Shown piece after piece: positions 23,644 to 31,037 of a DNA stretch of 64,000 nucleotides (the first letter of the stretch is position 1; every line of letters starts with the position of its first letter). The translations under genes and the position numbers were made by a program. Where the stretch lies: positions 21,843-85,842 of the forward strand of contig DASZSJ010000142.1 of NCBI GenBank assembly GCA_035548675.1, read 5' to 3'. Source of the DNA: VRUE01 sp035548675. GTDB lineage: Bacteria > Actinomycetota > Thermoleophilia > Solirubrobacterales > 70-9. Below the pieces are notes generated by a model. That model was not told the DNA's origin. It made no database searches and was given only the letters and a program-made list of their open reading frames with translations.

Positions 23644-24024
23644 TCAGTCCCAGGTCGCCAGCGGCAGGTTGGCGAGGATCGTCCGGTCCGCCGTGACGAG
23701 CGGCGCGTCGGCGACGATGGCGTGGGCCGAGATCAGACGATCGAACGGGTCGCGGGTCCAGGAGAGGGTCATAGCGGCATCGACGAGCCCGCTCAGCGAG
23801 ACGTTCTCGACCTCGAGCCCGATGCTCTGGCGGAGCGCGGCGAGCATGGTTGGAGCGGAGTCGCGCGCCCGCCCGATTTCATGCATGTAGGCGAGCTCGA
23901 GGGCGGCCAGCGGCGAGATCCTCGCCTGGCCACCTGCCGCCAGCAGCGCCCTGACGCGATCGGGAAGCCGCTCGGTCAGGCCGGCGTAGAGCCAGAGAGC
24001 TACATGGGTGTCAATTAGGGTCAG
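23644..24024 (-). CDS. vapC: VapC-type PIN-domain toxin with a putative CTG start
   Basis: This 126-residue PIN protein has the four acidic positions: LIDTHVALWL (first Asp), SPLAALELAY (Glu), TRDPFDRLISA (Asp) and LVTADRTIL (Asp). PIN toxins cleave RNA with Mg2+. Between the in-frame TGA upstream and the first catalytic Asp there is no ATG, GTG or TTG. A CTG at 24024 lies 7 nt after GGAG, so I start there. The internal ATG at 23886 would delete the first Asp and the Glu. It overlaps the Phd antitoxin by 14 nt, which implies coupling. A frameshift error cannot be excluded. Confidence 0.75.
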   Translation of the reverse strand: MTLIDTHVALWLYAGLTERLPDRVRALLAAGGQARISPLAALELAYMHEIGRARDSAPTMLAALRQSIGLEVENVSLSGLVDAAMTLSWTRDPFDRLISAHAIVADAPLVTADRTILANLPLATWD

Positions 24025-24244
24025 GGTTCCACTCCGAGGACCAGTCCATGTGGATCAGGTCGTCAGGGTCTCCGACGATCGCCCCCTCGCGACGCGGCAG
24101 GCGATCCCAAAGCGACTGCTCCTCCTTCGGCGCGATCACCAGGGTCTTGCCCTTGCGCTCTATCTCCAGGGGGCGGCCGGTCTCGAGGACCTCGTCGAGC
24201 ATGCGGTAGATATTGGCGCGCAGTTGCGAAGCCGTGGTCGCCAT
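24011..24244 (-). CDS. Phd/YefM-family antitoxin
   Basis: This 77-residue protein is typical of Phd/YefM: MATTASQLRANIYRMLDEVL, then GRPLEIERKGKTLVIAP (DNA-binding half), and an acidic, aromatic C-terminus (DDLIHMDWSS) that would thread into the PIN toxin. Shine-Dalgarno AGGAGG lies about 8 nt before ATG 24244. Upstream, CGTACGT occurs twice (24260-24266 and 24284-24290), palindromic cores spaced 24 bp apart, a likely autoregulatory operator. Confidence 0.87.
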   Translation of the reverse strand: MATTASQLRANIYRMLDEVLETGRPLEIERKGKTLVIAPKEEQSLWDRLPRREGAIVGDPDDLIHMDWSSEWNPDPN

Positions 24245-24259
24245 CGCCTGACCTCCTGT

Positions 24260-24290
24260 CGTACGTGCATTTATGCGACTAAGCGTACGT
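24260..24290 (-). promoter_or_regulatory. Putative operator of the phd-vapC pair
   Basis: Two CGTACGT sites (24260-24266, 24284-24290), two helical turns plus a few bases apart, flank GCATAAAT on the minus strand, a possible -10. Toxin-antitoxin complexes usually repress their own promoter through such repeats. Confidence 0.5.
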
Positions 24291-24437
24291 ATGATAGAGA
24301 CAGGGTCGGCGGCCTCGGGCGTATGGGCTTGCAACGTCATGGAGGCGGACGCTACAGATCGAGCTCGCGCGTGTGGTGCGCTCATCGTCAACAAACTGCA
24401 ACGCGTTCCGCGCCCAAATCAGGCAGGCTCTGCGGCG

Positions 24438-24905
24438 ATGAGTCGCCGCGACCAAATTACCCTCAGCGAGGCCGAGCTGCTCGCGCTGATCGAAGGCGAG
24501 CGGGTGGCCGTCGTCTCCAGCCTCGGGCCGCGCGGCTGGCCGCACTCGATGCCGATGTGGTTCGTTCCCCGCGCCGGCGAGGTCTGGGTCTGGACCTATG
24601 CCAAATCGCAGAAGGTGCGCAACCTGGAGCGCGACCCGCGGGCCACCGTCCTGATCGAGACCGGGCACGAGTACGGCGAGCTGCGCGGGGCGATGATCGA
24701 GGCCGAGGCCGAGATCCAGCGCGATTTCGAGACCGTGCTCGGCTTCGCCGAAGAGCTGACCGTGCGCTACGCGGAGGGGATCTCAGCGGTCGAGGGCGAC
24801 GCCAGGGCGGCGCTCGAGGCGCAGGCGCCGAAGCGGGTAGCGATCCACTTCAAGCCCCTTCGCGTCGCCAGTTGGGACCACCGCAAGCTGGGCGGGACCT
24901 ACTGA
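24438..24905 (+). CDS. PPOX-class (pyridoxamine 5'-phosphate oxidase-like) flavin/F420 protein
   Basis: This 155-residue split-barrel protein contains EGERVAVVSSLGPRGWPHSM (about residues 15-34), PMWFVPRAGEVWVWT, KVRNLERDPRATVLIETG and a C-terminal AIHFKPLRVASWDHRKLGG. These are marks of the actinobacterial PPOX families that bind FMN or F420 and reduce small substrates. Sequence alone does not separate FMN from F420 use. ATG 24438 starts just before the fold. The next gene follows its stop immediately if GTG 24906 is used, or after 84 nt if TTG 24990 is used. Confidence 0.78.
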   Translation: MSRRDQITLSEAELLALIEGERVAVVSSLGPRGWPHSMPMWFVPRAGEVWVWTYAKSQKVRNLERDPRATVLIETGHEYGELRGAMIEAEAEIQRDFETVLGFAEELTVRYAEGISAVEGDARAALEAQAPKRVAIHFKPLRVASWDHRKLGGTY

Positions 24906-24989
24906 GTGGTTAACGAGTTGGCGCTACCGCCGCCGGCCCGGCGTGTTAGGAAGGGACTCGCACTCCACCGTCGTACCTACCTACCTGAC

Positions 24990-26105
24990 TTGAGACACGC
25001 CAAGACCATCGCCCTGCTGCTCGCGCTCGCCACGGCCCTGCTCGCTCCCGCCGCGGCGCAGGCGCTTCCCCGCGGCTTCTTCGGCATCGCCCCGCAGACG
25101 CCGCTCGGCGACACCGACGTCGCCTACATGAAGGCGGGCGGGATCGGCAGCGTGCGCTGGCCGGTCAACTGGGCCTCGATCCAGCCGACGAAGAACGGCG
25201 AATTCGACTGGAGCAGCTTCGACCCCGCCGTCGCCGCCGCCTCCCGGCGCGGGCTCACGATCCTCCCCTTCGTCTACGGGACGCCGTCCTGGATCGCGCG
25301 CAAGCCGACGACGCTGCCGGTGCTGAACGGCAAGGCGCGCAAGGCGTGGCAGGCCTTCGTCACGGCCCTGGTCGAGCGCTACGGCCCGCGCGGCAAGTTC
25401 TGGCGGGAACACGCCCCCAGCAGGGCGGCGATCAACTACGTGCCGGCGGTGCCGAGGCCGCAGCCGATCCGCCTCTGGCAGGTCTGGAACGAGGCCAACT
25501 TCTTCTACTTCGCCTTCCCGGTCTCGCCGAGCCGCTACGCGCAGCTACTGCGGCTCACCTACACGGCGATCAAGGCGGCCGACCCGGGCGCCAAGGTGTT
25601 GCTCTCCGGCCTCTTCGGCGACCCCGACGAGGGCGGCAAGCGCGGCATGGACGCGGCCGAGTTCCTCTCCCGCCTCTACGCGGTGCGGGGGATCAAGCGC
25701 TACTTCGACGCGGTCGCCCTGCACCCCTACGCCTTCCACGTCGACGACCTCGAAGAGCTGACCGAAGAAATGCGCGAAGTGGTCGTCGACAACCACGACG
25801 CCGCAACCGGCCTCTACATCACCGAGATGGGCTGGGGCTCCCAGAACGACCCCCAGGTCGTCGCCTTCGAGCAGGGGATCCAGGGCCAGGCGCGTGAATT
25901 GCGCAAGTCCTACCGCTTCCTGATCGCCATGCGGCACAAGCTCAACCTCAAGGGCACCTACTGGTACTCGTGGAAGGACAACCCCGAATACACCGCTTGT
26001 TCCTTCTGCGACTCGGTCGGCCTCTTCAGGGCCGGGCCGAAGTTCCGCGCCAAGCCGTCCTGGCGCGCCTTCATCGCCGTGACCGGCGGGCGGGCGCGGC
26101 CGTAG
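24990..26105 (+). CDS. Secreted clan-A glycoside hydrolase (GH39/GH5-like), copy 1
   Basis: With the TTG at 24990 the protein is 371 residues and begins with a clean signal peptide (RHAKTIALLLALATALLAPA). The TIM barrel has IGSVRWPVNWASIQP, the acid/base glutamate in LWQVWNEANFF (about residue 170) and the nucleophile glutamate in LYITEMGWGS. A cysteine pair (CSFC) lies near the end. Clan-A enzymes with NEA and EMGW cleave beta-glycans such as xylans or arabinans. An in-frame GTG at 24906 would add 28 basic residues. It is paralogous to the gene at 52787, which is likewise next to a lipid-linked sugar transferase. Confidence 0.8.
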   Translation: MRHAKTIALLLALATALLAPAAAQALPRGFFGIAPQTPLGDTDVAYMKAGGIGSVRWPVNWASIQPTKNGEFDWSSFDPAVAAASRRGLTILPFVYGTPSWIARKPTTLPVLNGKARKAWQAFVTALVERYGPRGKFWREHAPSRAAINYVPAVPRPQPIRLWQVWNEANFFYFAFPVSPSRYAQLLRLTYTAIKAADPGAKVLLSGLFGDPDEGGKRGMDAAEFLSRLYAVRGIKRYFDAVALHPYAFHVDDLEELTEEMREVVVDNHDAATGLYITEMGWGSQNDPQVVAFEQGIQGQARELRKSYRFLIAMRHKLNLKGTYWYSWKDNPEYTACSFCDSVGLFRAGPKFRAKPSWRAFIAVTGGRARP

Positions 26106-26142
26106 GTCCCCGGCCGGCGGGCGGAGAGGCGCGGCGGGCGAA

Positions 26143-26148
26143 TAGCAT
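26143..26148 (+). promoter_or_regulatory. -10 hexamer TAGCAT
   Basis: TAGCAT ends 9 nt before ATG 26158 of the Dpm1-like gene. Confidence 0.4.
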
Positions 26149-26157
26149 CGCGGCCGA

Positions 26158-26907
26158 ATGTCCGGCGCCCCGACTCGCGAGCCCGCGTGGCTGGTCCTGC
26201 CCACCTACAACGAGGCCGAGAACATCGAGCGGTTCGTCGCGGCCGTGCGCGAGGCTCTGCCTGAGTCGGCCCGGATCCTGATCGTCGACGACAACTCGCC
26301 GGACGGCACCGGGCGCATCGCCGACCGCCTGGCCGGGGAGGTCGCGAACCTGAGCGTCCTGCACCGCCCCGGCAAGGAAGGCCTCGGCCCCGCCTACATC
26401 GCCGGCTTTCACCGCGCCCTCGACGAAGGTGCCCAGCTCGTGCTGGAGATGGACTCCGACTTCTCGCACGATCCCTCCTACCTGCCGGCGATGCTGGCGG
26501 CGACCGAGCACGCCGACCTGGCGATCGGCTCGCGCTACGTCGCCGGCGGCGGCGTCGCCGACTGGGGGCTGGCGCGGCGGGTGATCAGCCGTGGCGGCAG
26601 CGCCTACGCGCGCCTCGTCCTCGGTCTCTCGGTCAAGGACCTGACCGCCGGCTTCAAGTGCTTTCGCCGCGAGGTCCTGGAGGCGATCGACATCGACTCG
26701 ATCGAGTCGCGCGGTTACGCCTTCCAGGTCGAGATCACCTACCGCACAATCCAAGCGGGCTTCGAGGTCGTCGAGGTCCCGATCCTCTTCCGCGACCGCG
26801 AGCACGGCAGCTCGAAGATCGACGGCTCGGTGATCACCGAGGCGCTGTGGCGGGTGCCGCGGCTGCGCTTTCGCGATCGTCGGACGGCGGCTGGACCTCC
26901 TCACTAG
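26158..26907 (+). CDS. Dpm1/Ppm1-type polyprenol-phosphate mannosyltransferase (GT2)
   Basis: This 249-residue GT-A enzyme has LVLPTYNEAENIERFV, ILIVDDNSPDGTGRIAD, the metal-binding MDSDFSHDP and FKCFRREVLEAID with the C-terminal QVEITYR and SSKIDGSVI motifs of dolichol-phosphate mannose synthases. It should transfer mannose or a related hexose from its nucleotide donor to polyprenyl phosphate on the cytoplasmic face, making the donor for GT-C/GT87 enzymes such as the convergent neighbour. There is no membrane domain. Its last 74 bp overlap the 3' end of that neighbour on the other strand. Confidence 0.87.
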   Translation: MSGAPTREPAWLVLPTYNEAENIERFVAAVREALPESARILIVDDNSPDGTGRIADRLAGEVANLSVLHRPGKEGLGPAYIAGFHRALDEGAQLVLEMDSDFSHDPSYLPAMLAATEHADLAIGSRYVAGGGVADWGLARRVISRGGSAYARLVLGLSVKDLTAGFKCFRREVLEAIDIDSIESRGYAFQVEITYRTIQAGFEVVEVPILFRDREHGSSKIDGSVITEALWRVPRLRFRDRRTAAGPPH

Positions 26908-28123
26908 CCGGCCGGCGCCGCAGCAGCCAGTACATCGCCAGCGAAGCGTCGGCGGCGGCGACCAGTAGCGCCAGGTTGCGGATCGCCATGTTGAAGGAGG
27001 AGTAGATCGGTGGCGGTCCCCAGGCGCCCTGGGGACCGTAGGCCGCCGTGGTGAGTATCGCGGCGCCGATCACGAACCAAGCCGGGCGCGAGACCCTGCT
27101 GCGGGCCTCCGCAAGCGTCACCGCCGAGAGTCCGAAGAGCCAGATCATGTACTGCGGACTGAGAACGCGGCTGGTGATCACCAGCAGCAAGACAACGGTG
27201 AAGACGAAGTCGCGGCTGACGACGGCGTCGGCGAGGTCTTCGCGGCCGTCCCTGATCGCTTGCGCTCGCGCTGCCCACCAAGCCGCCGCGGCGACGAGGA
27301 CGGCGAGCGCCGCCCACTTGAGCAGGTCGGCGACGGTGTCGGCGGGGCCGCTGGCGATCTCGGTGGCTCCGAAGCGAGCGACCGCGTTGGGGGCTTCTCC
27401 GGTGAAGACATCCCGCAGGTGCCAGGGGAACGAGGTGACGGCTTCGATCTGCAGCCCCCTGTTGTCCTGTTGGTGGAGGAATTCGAGCTGGTCTCCCTTA
27501 AAGGCGATCGCCGAGAGCGCGAAGACGAGCCCGACGGTCATGGCGGCGACGATGCAGGAGCGCAGCAGGCGGCGCCAGTCCCACTCGCCGAAGAGAACGA
27601 CTATCGGCCAGACTTTGAGCATCGCGCCGAGGCCTGCCAGCGCCCCGACCCAATTGGGGCGGCGGTGGATCACGACCAGCGCCGCGATCGCGAGCGTCGT
27701 TGCCGCCAGGTCGAACCTGAGCACCGGCACCGCGTGCAGCATCGGCATCGCCAGCAGCCAGACCCAGACTCCCGCGTCTCTTCTCTCGCGGCGCGCCAGC
27801 CAGGCGATCAGCGCGAAGCCCACCAGGTCGAAGAGCAGCATCGTCGCCACGAACGAGTTGCCGAAGCTCATCACCCCCAGCCCGAGGCGCGGCACCAGGA
27901 GCAGGAAAGCCGCGCCCGGTGGGTACTGCCAGAGTTCTCCCCATGGCAGTTGTCCTTCGCCGGCGAGCTCGTTGTCAGACCAGCTTTCGTAGAGCAAGAC
28001 GTCTTCGAACGAGTGACCGCCGCCGTGATTGAAGACCCCGACCTGGGCGGCGATCAGGGTACGGGTGAGCACCCAGCCGATCGCCCAGACCCAGAGTTTG
28101 TGCCGGCTGTAGAAAGAGCTCAT
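26834..28123 (-). CDS. GT87 (DUF2029) polytopic mannosyltransferase-like protein
   Basis: This 429-residue protein has about ten helices. Landmarks are an acidic outer loop after helix 1 (FEDVLLYESWSDNELAGEGQ), WQYPPGAAFLLLVPRLGLG, a basic loop, and VLSPQYMIWLFGLSAV late in the chain, as in PimE-type DUF2029 mannosyltransferases that use polyprenyl-phosphate mannose. The adjacent Dpm1-like synthase supports this donor. ATG 28123 overlaps the upstream GT2 gene by 4 nt. The C-terminal tail is low-complexity (SAAAAPATAPR) and is encoded antisense to the end of the Dpm1 gene. Confidence 0.8.
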   Translation of the reverse strand: MSSFYSRHKLWVWAIGWVLTRTLIAAQVGVFNHGGGHSFEDVLLYESWSDNELAGEGQLPWGELWQYPPGAAFLLLVPRLGLGVMSFGNSFVATMLLFDLVGFALIAWLARRERRDAGVWVWLLAMPMLHAVPVLRFDLAATTLAIAALVVIHRRPNWVGALAGLGAMLKVWPIVVLFGEWDWRRLLRSCIVAAMTVGLVFALSAIAFKGDQLEFLHQQDNRGLQIEAVTSFPWHLRDVFTGEAPNAVARFGATEIASGPADTVADLLKWAALAVLVAAAAWWAARAQAIRDGREDLADAVVSRDFVFTVVLLLVITSRVLSPQYMIWLFGLSAVTLAEARSRVSRPAWFVIGAAILTTAAYGPQGAWGPPPIYSSFNMAIRNLALLVAAADASLAMYWLLRRRPASEEVQPPSDDRESAAAAPATAPR

Positions 28124-28854
28124 CCCCGGCGCCGGTAATCGCCGCGGCTGAGGTGGTGCTCGAGGAAGACGTAGAGCACGATGAAGAGGTAGCGGCTGCC
28201 CATCTCGTTGAGGGCCAGCTTGGAGACGCCGGCCTTGCGATTGGTCCAGGAGATCGGCACGATCGCGTAGCTGTAGCCGCGGACCACCGCCTTCAGCGGC
28301 AGCTCGACCGTGAGGTTGAAGTGGTTGGAGAGGAAGGGCCGCAGGCTTTCGATCACCTCGCGGCGGTAGGCCTTGAAGGCGTTGGTCGTGTCGTTGTAGC
28401 CGTGGCGGAAGAGCAGCCGGATGCCCCAGTTGACGATCCGGTTCATGATCAACTTCGAGCGCGGGTAGTCGATCACCTTGGCGCCGCGCACGAAGCGGGA
28501 ACCGAAGGCGCACTCGTTGCCTTCTTCGAGCAGGCGCTGGTAGGTGACCAGGTCCCTGGGGCTGTCGGAGCCGTCGGCCATGACGATCGCGACGGTGTCC
28601 CCCTCGAAGGTATCGAGGCCGGCCCGCACGGCGAAGCCGAAGCCGTTGCGGAAGGGGGAGGGCAGGCAGCGCACCTGCGGGTGGCGCTCGGAAAGCTCGC
28701 CGACCACCGCCGCGGTGCCGTCAGTGCTCGAGTCGTCGACGACGATCACCTCGTGCTCGATCCGCTCGGCGTCGAGTACGGCGACGATCCCCTCGACGGT
28801 CTCGGCGACCGTCTCCTCCTCGTTGTAGGCGGGGATTACGACGGAGAGCTTCAT
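28120..28854 (-). CDS. GT2 glycosyltransferase (polyprenyl-phosphate sugar synthase-like)
   Basis: This 244-residue protein starts MKLSVVIPAYNEEETVAETV and has VIVVDDSSTDGTAAVV, the metal site IVMADGSDSP, GSRFVRGAKVIDYPRSK and FKAYRREVIESL. The order matches Dpm1-like GT2 enzymes without membrane anchors. It overlaps both neighbours by 4 nt (ATGA), so it is in one operon with the two epimerases and the GT87 protein. Probable role: loading a modified sugar, perhaps the product of the epimerases, onto polyprenyl phosphate for the GT87 enzyme. Confidence 0.83.
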   Translation of the reverse strand: MKLSVVIPAYNEEETVAETVEGIVAVLDAERIEHEVIVVDDSSTDGTAAVVGELSERHPQVRCLPSPFRNGFGFAVRAGLDTFEGDTVAIVMADGSDSPRDLVTYQRLLEEGNECAFGSRFVRGAKVIDYPRSKLIMNRIVNWGIRLLFRHGYNDTTNAFKAYRREVIESLRPFLSNHFNLTVELPLKAVVRGYSYAIVPISWTNRKAGVSKLALNEMGSRYLFIVLYVFLEHHLSRGDYRRRG

Positions 28855-29924
28855 GCAGGCGCGGAGGCCCAGCGTTCGGCGTTGGCCTCATAGATTTCGC
28901 GCAGGATCTGCTCGAGACCGCGCTTGGGGCGCCAGCCGCCGTACTGGGAGCCGAACTCATCGAGGTCGCTGATCCACCAGCGATGATCGCCGATGCGGGC
29001 AGCGTCGCCCATCTCCCAGTCGAGCTTGCGCTCGGCGATCCGCTCGCAGAGCGCGATCGCCTCGAGCATCGAGCAGGCGTTCTCGCGGCCGCCGCCGATG
29101 TTGTAGACCGCAGCGGCCCTGGGCTCGGCGTGGAAGAGGAGGAAGGCGTCGACGAGGTCGGCGGCGTGCACGTTGTCGCGCACCTGCTTGCCCTCGTAGC
29201 CGAAGACGGTGTACCCCTCGCCGGTGACAGTGCACTTCATCAGGTAGGCGAGGAAGCCGTGCAGCTGGGCGCCGGCGTGGTTGGGGCCGGTCAGGCAGCC
29301 GCCGCGGAAGCAGACCGTCGGCATCTCGAAGTAGCGCCCGTACTCCTGCACCAGCAGGTCGGCAGCGGCCTTGGAGGCGCCGAAGAGCGAGTGCAGGGTG
29401 GAGTCGATCGACATCGAGGTGTCGATGCCAGGGAAGTAGGGGTGATCCTCAGGCAGCTCGAGCCGGGTCTCCAGCTCGACCAGGGGCAAGCGGTTTGGCG
29501 TGTCGCCGTAGACCTTGTTGGTTGAGGTGAAGATGAAGGTCGCCTCAGGGCAGTGCTGGCGGGTCGCCTCGAGCAGGTTGAGGGTGCCATTGGCGTTGAT
29601 GCCGAAATCCGCCTGCGGGTCGCTTGCGGCCCAGTCGTGCGAGGGCTGAGCGGCGGTGTGGACTACAAGCTCGATCTCCTTGCCGGCCCCGGCGAAGACG
29701 CGCTCGATTCCCTCGGCGTCGCGGATGTCGAGGTCGACCGTGCGGAAGGCGTCGAGCTCGCGGTTGAGCCGCTCGGTCACCGAGGCGGTCGAGGCCTCCG
29801 GTCCAAAGAGCACGGCGCGGGTGTCGTTCTCGATCCCGATCACGTCGTAACCCGCCGCGACCAGGCGGGATGCGGACTCGGAGCCGATCAGCCCCCCGGA
29901 TCCTGTGACTATCGCCTTCGGCAT
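28851..29924 (-). CDS. NAD-dependent sugar epimerase (CDP-tyvelose/paratose epimerase-like)
   Basis: This 357-residue extended SDR has the NAD motif VTGSGGLIGS, HTAAQPSHDWA, TSTNKVYGD and FRGGCLTGPNHAGAQLHGFL. The catalytic YxxxK is replaced by F: SLFGASKAAADLLVQEYG keeps the Lys but has Phe where Tyr is expected. Either the subfamily uses another residue or epimerisation works by a modified mechanism. ATG 29924 is chosen at the NAD-binding strand. It lies in an operon with a second epimerase upstream and a GT2 downstream, consistent with making a deoxy- or branched sugar donor. Confidence 0.78.
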   Translation of the reverse strand: MPKAIVTGSGGLIGSESASRLVAAGYDVIGIENDTRAVLFGPEASTASVTERLNRELDAFRTVDLDIRDAEGIERVFAGAGKEIELVVHTAAQPSHDWAASDPQADFGINANGTLNLLEATRQHCPEATFIFTSTNKVYGDTPNRLPLVELETRLELPEDHPYFPGIDTSMSIDSTLHSLFGASKAAADLLVQEYGRYFEMPTVCFRGGCLTGPNHAGAQLHGFLAYLMKCTVTGEGYTVFGYEGKQVRDNVHAADLVDAFLLFHAEPRAAAVYNIGGGRENACSMLEAIALCERIAERKLDWEMGDAARIGDHRWWISDLDEFGSQYGGWRPKRGLEQILREIYEANAERWASAPA

Positions 29925-29943
29925 GCTCTCTATTGCCCCCTTT

Positions 29944-31011
29944 TCATCGCTCGAAGCCAAGCGCCGCGCGCAGCTCATCCTCGTGCGCGGCCGACCAGTC
30001 AAGCAGGTCGGCGAGCACGTCGCGGGGCGTACGACGAGGCCGCCATGAGGTTAGTGAGTGCAGCCGACCGCAATCGCTGAGGTAGATCGGGACGTCCCCC
30101 GGACGGTTCTCCGGCTCGGTCGCGATCGGTACCTCGTTGCCGGTCAGCTCGCGGCAGAGGGCAGTCGTCTCCAGCAGCGAGAGGCTGCCCTCGCGACCGC
30201 CGCCGACGTTGGCGACGATGCCGCTCCAGCGAGCGGGATCGCCGAGCTGCTCCGCGACCAGGTCCACCAGGTCCTCGACGTGGAGCAGGTCGCGCACCTG
30301 CTTGCCCGAACCGCCGTAGCCGATGTAGGAGAGGGGCCGGCCGAAGCGGTGGCTGAGCAGCCACCAGGAGAAGACCCCCTGGTCGACCTTGCCCATCTGC
30401 CAGGGTCCGGCGATCACCCCGCAGCGGTTGGTCACCGCGCGCAGGCCGAAGGCGTCGGCGTACTCCTCGATCAGGTGCTCGGCGGCGAGCTTGGTGGCGC
30501 CGTAGAGGGTGCGGGCGCCCGCCATTGGGAACCCCTCGGAGATGCCCGCCGGACCAGCCCCGGCGGCGGGCTGCGCGGTCGCCAGCTCGAAGCGCGTCTC
30601 GCCCTCTTCCAGCTCCAGCTCGAGCTGGGGGGCGACAGGATAGACCCGGCTGGTCGAGAGGAAGACGACGAACGCGCCCACTGCCCGCGCCCGCTCCAGG
30701 CAGTTGAAGGCGCCGACCAGGTTGGTCTGGACCGAGTAGGAGGCGTCGGCGAAGCCGGCCAGGACCGAGGGCTCGGCCGAGCACTCGACCATCGCCTCGA
30801 ACTCGCCCGCCGCGAGCAGGTCAGCCGGCTCGCGCACGTCGCCGTGGACGAACTCGATACCGGCCTCGCGCAGCCGCGGCAGGTTCAGCTCCGAGCCGCG
30901 GCGCATCAGGTTGTCGAGGGCGACGATGTCCCAGTCCGGATGTCGTGAGGCCAGGCCGACGGCGAGGTTGGCGCCGACGAAACCGGCGCCGCCGGTGATC
31001 AGAGTCCGCAC
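29944..31011 (-). CDS. NAD-dependent sugar epimerase/dehydratase (extended SDR)
   Basis: This 355-residue protein begins RTLITGGAGFVGANLAVGLA and has ALDNLMRRG, SAEPSVLAGF, STSRVYPV, the canonical LYGATKLAAEH (Tyr and Lys present), NRCGVIAGPWQMGK and RDLLHVEDLVDL. The C-terminal YLSDCGR loop resembles CDP-paratose-2-epimerase relatives. It is the first gene of the minus-strand operon, with TATAGT (complement of 31019-31024) 7 nt before GTG 31011. Together with the next gene it probably converts one nucleotide sugar in two steps; the actual sugar is unknown. Confidence 0.8.
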   Translation of the reverse strand: MRTLITGGAGFVGANLAVGLASRHPDWDIVALDNLMRRGSELNLPRLREAGIEFVHGDVREPADLLAAGEFEAMVECSAEPSVLAGFADASYSVQTNLVGAFNCLERARAVGAFVVFLSTSRVYPVAPQLELELEEGETRFELATAQPAAGAGPAGISEGFPMAGARTLYGATKLAAEHLIEEYADAFGLRAVTNRCGVIAGPWQMGKVDQGVFSWWLLSHRFGRPLSYIGYGGSGKQVRDLLHVEDLVDLVAEQLGDPARWSGIVANVGGGREGSLSLLETTALCRELTGNEVPIATEPENRPGDVPIYLSDCGRLHSLTSWRPRRTPRDVLADLLDWSAAHEDELRAALGFER

Positions 31012-31018
31012 GGGGCGC

Positions 31019-31026
31019 ACTATATG
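31019..31026. promoter_or_regulatory. Overlapping divergent -10 boxes (ACTATATG)
   Basis: TATAGT on the minus strand (31024-31019) lies 7 nt before GTG 31011, and TATATG on the plus strand (31021-31026) lies 11 nt before GTG 31038. The two genes start only 26 bp apart and must compete for polymerase. Confidence 0.55.
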
Positions 31027-31037
31027 TTGCCTGCCCG

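Noticed and set aside
23644..23886. An 80-residue protein starting at ATG 23886 as the complete toxin
   Set aside because: It lacks the first PIN aspartate and the conserved glutamate, both of which are encoded in frame directly upstream.
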